DNA of 64,000 nt from HXMU1420-2 sp017643305. GTDB lineage: Bacteria > Pseudomonadota > Alphaproteobacteria > Rhodobacterales > Rhodobacteraceae. Both the position numbers and the translations under genes were made by a program. Positions within the stretch are counted from its first letter, which is position 1. Each line of letters opens with the position of its first letter. Shown here piece after piece: positions 60,326 through 64,000 of this stretch. The notes below the pieces were generated by a model. That model had not been told where the DNA came from. It saw only the letters and a list, made by a program, of their open reading frames with translations, and made no database searches. The stretch lies in contig OZ244249.1 of NCBI GenBank assembly GCA_965217135.1, forward strand, positions 2,046,001 to 2,110,000, read 5' to 3'.

Positions 60326-61552
60326 ATGGTGGACTATAATTCTGAACTCGACAAAGCCATCGCTCGCCTGCACGAAGAAGGCCGCTATCGCACCTTCATC
60401 GATATCGAGCGTCGGAAAGGTCAGTTCCCCCATGCTGAATGGACCTGCTTGGACGGGTCGAAAAAGGCGATCACCGTTTGGTGTGGTAATGACTACCTGG
60501 GAATGGGCCAAAATGCTTTGGTTCTGGATGCCATGCACGAAGCCATTGACGCCACCGGCGCTGGCTCCGGCGGGACGCGCAATATTTCCGGGACAACGGT
60601 TTATCACAAACGGTTGGAATCCGAACTGGCCGATCTGCATGAAAAAGAATCAGCGCTTCTGTTCACAAGTGCCTATATCGCGAACGATGCGACGCTTTCG
60701 ACGCTGCCCAAGCTGTTTCCGGGGCTGATCATCTACTCCGACGAACTGAATCACGCATCCATTATCGAAGGCGTGCGCCGCAATGGCGGGACCAAGCGCA
60801 TTTTCCGCCACAACGATGTGGACCATTTGCGGGAATTGCTGGTCGCCGACGATCCTGCGGCACCCAAGCTCATCGCGTTCGAATCGGTCTATTCAATGGA
60901 TGGCGATTTCGGCCCGATTGAGGCGATCTGTGACCTCGCCGACGAATTCGGCGCGCTGACCTATCTGGACGAGGTGCATGCCGTGGGTATGTATGGACCG
61001 CGCGGGGCAGGGGTTGCCGCGCGCGATGGCCTCATGCATCGCGTTGATATGATCAATGGCACACTGGCCAAGGCCTACGGAGTGATGGGAGGCTATGTGG
61101 CCGCGTCGCACAAGTTATGCGATGCCATCCGATCCTATGCTCCGGGCTTTATTTTTACCACCTCGCTGCCGCCGGTCGTGGCGGCTGGGGCTGCAGCGTC
61201 GGTCGCGTTTTTGAAAACTGCCGACGACTTGCGCGAACAGCACCAGACACAGGCCAAGATCCTGAAGCTGCGGCTCAAAGGTCTGGGCCTGCCCATCATA
61301 GACCATGGCAGCCACATTGTGCCGGTGATTGTCGGCGATCCGGTACACACCAAGCAGTTGTCCGACATGCTGCTGGATCAGTTCGGTATTTACGTGCAGC
61401 CCATCAACTTCCCGACGGTGCCGCGTGGAACTGAGCGGTTGCGGTTCACACCGTCGCCGGTTCACGGGCCCAAAGAAATGGATGCTTTGGTAAGCGCTAT
61501 GGATAAACTTTGGTCGCATTGTGCGCTGAATCGTGCTGAATTAACTGCCTGA
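60326..61552 (+). CDS. hemA: 5-aminolevulinate synthase
   Basis: PLP enzyme that condenses glycine and succinyl-CoA to 5-aminolevulinate, the first step of the C4 route to heme and bacteriochlorophyll. The product is 408 residues, standard for alphaproteobacterial ALAS. The PLP lysine is K249 in NGTLAKAYG; the cofactor Asp is D215 (YLDEVHAVG); GAGSGGTRNISGT and RNGGTKRIFRHND match family motifs. AKAYG instead of the common GKAFG is a small variation. The ATG at 60326 follows ACAGGAGCC. The FNR box lies upstream. Confidence 0.95.
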   Translation: MVDYNSELDKAIARLHEEGRYRTFIDIERRKGQFPHAEWTCLDGSKKAITVWCGNDYLGMGQNALVLDAMHEAIDATGAGSGGTRNISGTTVYHKRLESELADLHEKESALLFTSAYIANDATLSTLPKLFPGLIIYSDELNHASIIEGVRRNGGTKRIFRHNDVDHLRELLVADDPAAPKLIAFESVYSMDGDFGPIEAICDLADEFGALTYLDEVHAVGMYGPRGAGVAARDGLMHRVDMINGTLAKAYGVMGGYVAASHKLCDAIRSYAPGFIFTTSLPPVVAAGAAASVAFLKTADDLREQHQTQAKILKLRLKGLGLPIIDHGSHIVPVIVGDPVHTKQLSDMLLDQFGIYVQPINFPTVPRGTERLRFTPSPVHGPKEMDALVSAMDKLWSHCALNRAELTA

Positions 61553-61665
61553 CTTTACGGGATATGTGCATAATCCTTGCGCTGTGGTAAGCAACGTTTA
61601 AGAAATCAATTGTTCGAATCGAATTGGGGAATTCGAGCTTTTGTTTGTGTGACGAGGCCGCAGGT

Positions 61666-62931
61666 ATGATCAGGCGCAAAACGCCAGATTTGACCGAGAC
61701 AGAGGACGTTGGACCTAAGGGGTTCGACGACTACACCCTGCGACTTGGCGACATAATGCGCGGCGAACGCGCAACCATGGGCAAATCCCTCCTCGATGTG
61801 CAACGAGAATTGCGGATCAAGGCGGCCTATATTGCTGCCATCGAAAACTGCGATCCTTCAGCCTTTGATACGCCGGGCTTTATTGCAGGTTACGTTCGGT
61901 CCTATGCGCGCTATCTGAACATGGACCCGGACTTGACCTTCAATAGCTTCTGCGCCGAAAGCGGCTTTGCCGTGGCCCATGGCATGTCGGCCGAAGCGTC
62001 CAGCCTTAAAAAATCCGACGAGGCCGCGCGCCCGTTGCTGGGCGCAGATCATGACCCGTTCAAATCCCCCAACACGCCGTTTGTACCGGTTTCTGACGGG
62101 TTCCTAAGCCACATCGAACCCCGCGCGATTGGGTCGATGTTGGTGCTGCTTGGGCTGATCGGCGGGCTGGGCTTCGGCGGCTGGACCGTTTTGAAGCAGA
62201 TCCAGCAGGTGCAGGTTGCCCCGGTGGAAGAAGCGCCCGTGGTACTGACAGATCTCGACCCGCTAGAAAGCGCCATGCGCACGCTGCCTTCGGCGCCTGG
62301 AAAAACCACCCCGGCGCGTAATTCTGACAACCTGGATCGGCTCTATCGCCCGCAGGCGTTGGATGTGCCGGTTCTGGTGGCCCGTGATGCGCCAATATCG
62401 TCGCTAAACCCCGATACAGTGGGTACCTTTGGTGGCACCAGCGCGCCCCGCGCTGCCTTGGCCGCGCCCGACCGTTTGCCCGCCACTGAAAACGTGGCCG
62501 ATGCCGCGCAGCGAATGGTGGACCAACTCGCTGCGCCCAACTCAGGCGACAGCTCCCGCGCGATCCCGCAGGTTCTGGAAGATGCTGCGCCGGTGCTGAA
62601 AATGGTGGCTGTGCGCGTCAGCTGGGTGCAGGTTGCCACTAATGATGGCACAGTGATTTATGAAGCGATGATGCAGCCCGGCGAAAGCTGGGTCGCCCCG
62701 CAGACCGAAGAACCGCCATTGCTGCGCACCGGCGAAAGCGGCGCGATTTATTTCGAAGTGGCTGAGAAGTTCTATGGCCCCGTCGGTGCGCCCGGCGCAG
62801 TGACCAAGAACCTGCCGCTGACAATTGCGGGCCTGCAGGAAACCTATCCGCAAGTGATCTCGGGTCAGGACGCGGACCTGAACCGCTATGCCGAAGCGCA
62901 GGGCCTGAGCATTGGCGATCTCGACAATTGA
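61666..62931 (+). CDS. RodZ-like cytoskeletal/HTH protein
   Basis: A 421-residue bitopic membrane protein. Residues about 25-105 form an Xre-type HTH domain (LRLGDIMRGERATMGKSLLDVQRELRIKAAYIAAIENCD, then FIAGYVRSYARYLNMD). One membrane helix lies at about residues 155-175 (AIGSMLVLLGLIGGLGFGGW), then comes a low-complexity Pro/Ala region and a C-terminal DUF4115-type domain (RVSWVQVATNDGTVIYEAMMQPGESW). RodZ tethers MreB to the membrane to set cell shape. The ATG at 61666 was chosen; the frame is open 14 codons upstream, with a weak ribosome-binding site at either start. ispG follows 78 bases later, a pairing I know from other Proteobacteria. Confidence 0.83.
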   Translation: MIRRKTPDLTETEDVGPKGFDDYTLRLGDIMRGERATMGKSLLDVQRELRIKAAYIAAIENCDPSAFDTPGFIAGYVRSYARYLNMDPDLTFNSFCAESGFAVAHGMSAEASSLKKSDEAARPLLGADHDPFKSPNTPFVPVSDGFLSHIEPRAIGSMLVLLGLIGGLGFGGWTVLKQIQQVQVAPVEEAPVVLTDLDPLESAMRTLPSAPGKTTPARNSDNLDRLYRPQALDVPVLVARDAPISSLNPDTVGTFGGTSAPRAALAAPDRLPATENVADAAQRMVDQLAAPNSGDSSRAIPQVLEDAAPVLKMVAVRVSWVQVATNDGTVIYEAMMQPGESWVAPQTEEPPLLRTGESGAIYFEVAEKFYGPVGAPGAVTKNLPLTIAGLQETYPQVISGQDADLNRYAEAQGLSIGDLDN

Positions 62932-63009
62932 GGAAGCCAGATCGCGCATTGCCGCGACGCGCCCGTTGGCTTATTCCCTGTTCATGGACGTGACAAACAG
63001 GCGAACCCT

Positions 63010-64000
63010 ATGTCTCTGAACCCCGTGCGACCTTGGCGGAACATCTATCGCCGGAAATCCCGTCAGATAATGGTTGGCAATGTCCCTGTGGGTGGCGACG
63101 CGCCCATTTCTGTGCAGACGATGACCAACACGCTGACCACCGACGTGGCGGCCACTGTTGCTCAGGTGCAGGCCGCCGGCGAGGCCGGGGCTGACATTGT
63201 TCGCATTTCCGTGCCCGATGAGGCCAGCGCGCGCGCATTGAAGGAAATCGTCCCAGAAAGTCCCGTGCCAATCGTGGCAGACATCCATTTCCATTACCGC
63301 CGGGGCATCGAAGCCGCCGAAGCCGGCGCCGCCTGCCTGCGGATCAACCCAGGCAATATTGGCAGCCCAGATCGCGTGCGCGAAGTGATCGCAGCGGCCC
63401 GTGACCATGGCTGTTCCATGCGCATTGGGGTCAATGCCGGATCGCTGGAAAAGCACTTGCTCGATAAATATGGCGAACCCTGTCCGGATGCGATGGTGGA
63501 AAGCGGGATGGAACATATCCGCATCCTAGAAGACAACAATTTCAAAAACTTCAAGATCAGTGTTAAAGCATCTGATGTGTTCATGGCGGCCGCAGCCTAT
63601 CAGGGCATTGCAGAGGCTACCGACGCGCCGATCCACCTGGGCATTACCGAAGCGGGCGGCCTGACTTCTGGCACGATCAAGTCTGCCATAGGCTTGGGCA
63701 ACCTGCTGTGGATGGGCATTGGCGACACGATCCGCGTGTCCCTGTCCGCCGACCCGGTGGAAGAGGTCAAAGTCGGCTACGAGATCTTAAAATCTCTGGG
63801 TCTGCGCCATCGCGGTGTGAACATCATTTCCTGTCCGTCCTGCGCGCGGCAAGGGTTCGACGTGATCAAAACGGTGGAGACACTGGAAAAACGGCTGGAA
63901 CACATCAAGACCCCCATGAGCCTCAGCATAATCGGCTGCGTTGTCAACGGGCCGGGCGAAGCTTTGATGACAGATGTTGGTTTCACTGGGGGTGGGGCAG
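63010..64000 (+). CDS. ispG: 4-hydroxy-3-methylbut-2-enyl-diphosphate synthase, 3' end cut by the window
   Basis: The GcpE/IspG enzyme of the MEP isoprenoid pathway reduces methylerythritol cyclodiphosphate using a 4Fe-4S cluster. The first 330 codons are present. The TIM-barrel part contains RRKSRQIMVGNVPVGG, IVADIHFHYRRG and RINPGNIGS, and the cluster Cys residues are C275 and C278 (CPSCARQGFD) and C310 (GCVVNGPGEA), all three inside the window. The ATG at 63010 has no clear Shine-Dalgarno sequence but starts at the usual N-terminus. It is truncated by the window edge. Confidence 0.95.
   Translation, partial: MSLNPVRPWRNIYRRKSRQIMVGNVPVGGDAPISVQTMTNTLTTDVAATVAQVQAAGEAGADIVRISVPDEASARALKEIVPESPVPIVADIHFHYRRGIEAAEAGAACLRINPGNIGSPDRVREVIAAARDHGCSMRIGVNAGSLEKHLLDKYGEPCPDAMVESGMEHIRILEDNNFKNFKISVKASDVFMAAAAYQGIAEATDAPIHLGITEAGGLTSGTIKSAIGLGNLLWMGIGDTIRVSLSADPVEEVKVGYEILKSLGLRHRGVNIISCPSCARQGFDVIKTVETLEKRLEHIKTPMSLSIIGCVVNGPGEALMTDVGFTGGGA

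Overview
The window looks like a chromosome segment of an alphaproteobacterium of the Rhodobacteraceae (Roseobacter-type). Supporting signs are a C4-pathway 5-aminolevulinate synthase (HemA), a CckA phosphorelay kinase with a TTAA-N7-TTAAC CtrA box upstream, a GAAC-N7-GAAC LexA-type box at recA, an FNR/FnrL box at hemA, and many ABC-transport and catabolic operons typical of marine heterotrophs. All family assignments come from reading the sequence; no searches were run.

Layout. 0-3.5 kb: zwf (5' truncated)-pgl-pgi, upper sugar metabolism. 3.7-8.3 kb: a hotdog thioesterase, a DmdB-like acyl-CoA ligase with a clear terminator, a membrane protein, a GFA-family zinc protein and a MetE C-domain-like methyltransferase. 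8.9-23.3 kb: an amide-utilisation region. Two FmdA-type formamidase/acetamidase paralogues, an amidase-signature enzyme and an SDR face a long minus-strand operon: flotillin, urea/amide-type binding protein, two permeases, UrtD-like ATPase, an ATPase fused to a second amidase, an acyl-CoA ligase and a small ABM-domain protein. 23.8-35.9 kb: a second catabolic block. Divergent hydantoinase/oxoprolinase subunits (HyuA, HyuB) face a molybdenum hydroxylase (FAD subunit plus fused 2Fe-2S/Mo subunit), a 6-hydroxynicotinate-reductase-like Fe-S protein, a UPF0280 protein, an AA_synth (DUF1185) protein and an acyl-CoA ligase. This resembles a pathway for an N-heterocycle whose substrate cannot be read from the sequence. 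36-39 kb: methanethiol-oxidase/SBP56-like protein, ferredoxin and CoA-binding protein, divergent from an IclR regulator.

39.2-42.3 kb: the decayed remains of an element integrated at tRNA-Gly(CCC). A diverged 46-bp copy of the tRNA 3' end lies 3 kb downstream of the intact tRNA. Between the copies are an IS3-type orfA fragment, a LysR gene, a terminase-small-subunit-like gene, a frameshifted HNH endonuclease and an ORF broken by a stop codon.

42.4-64 kb: mostly core genome. It holds an AhpD-like protein and methyltransferase, a RACo-type corrinoid-protein reactivator, guaB, rsmB (apparently frameshifted), cckA, recA, alaS, two sulfotransferase-like P-loop proteins, a glycosyltransferase, a fluoroacetate-dehalogenase-like hydrolase, an M20 peptidase, hemA, a RodZ-like protein and ispG (3' truncated).

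The most unusual items are the transporter-ATPase/amidase fusion, the hydantoinase-molybdenum hydroxylase-Hnr-like cluster, the tRNA-Gly-anchored prophage relic and the three back-to-back perfect hairpins after the alaS operon.
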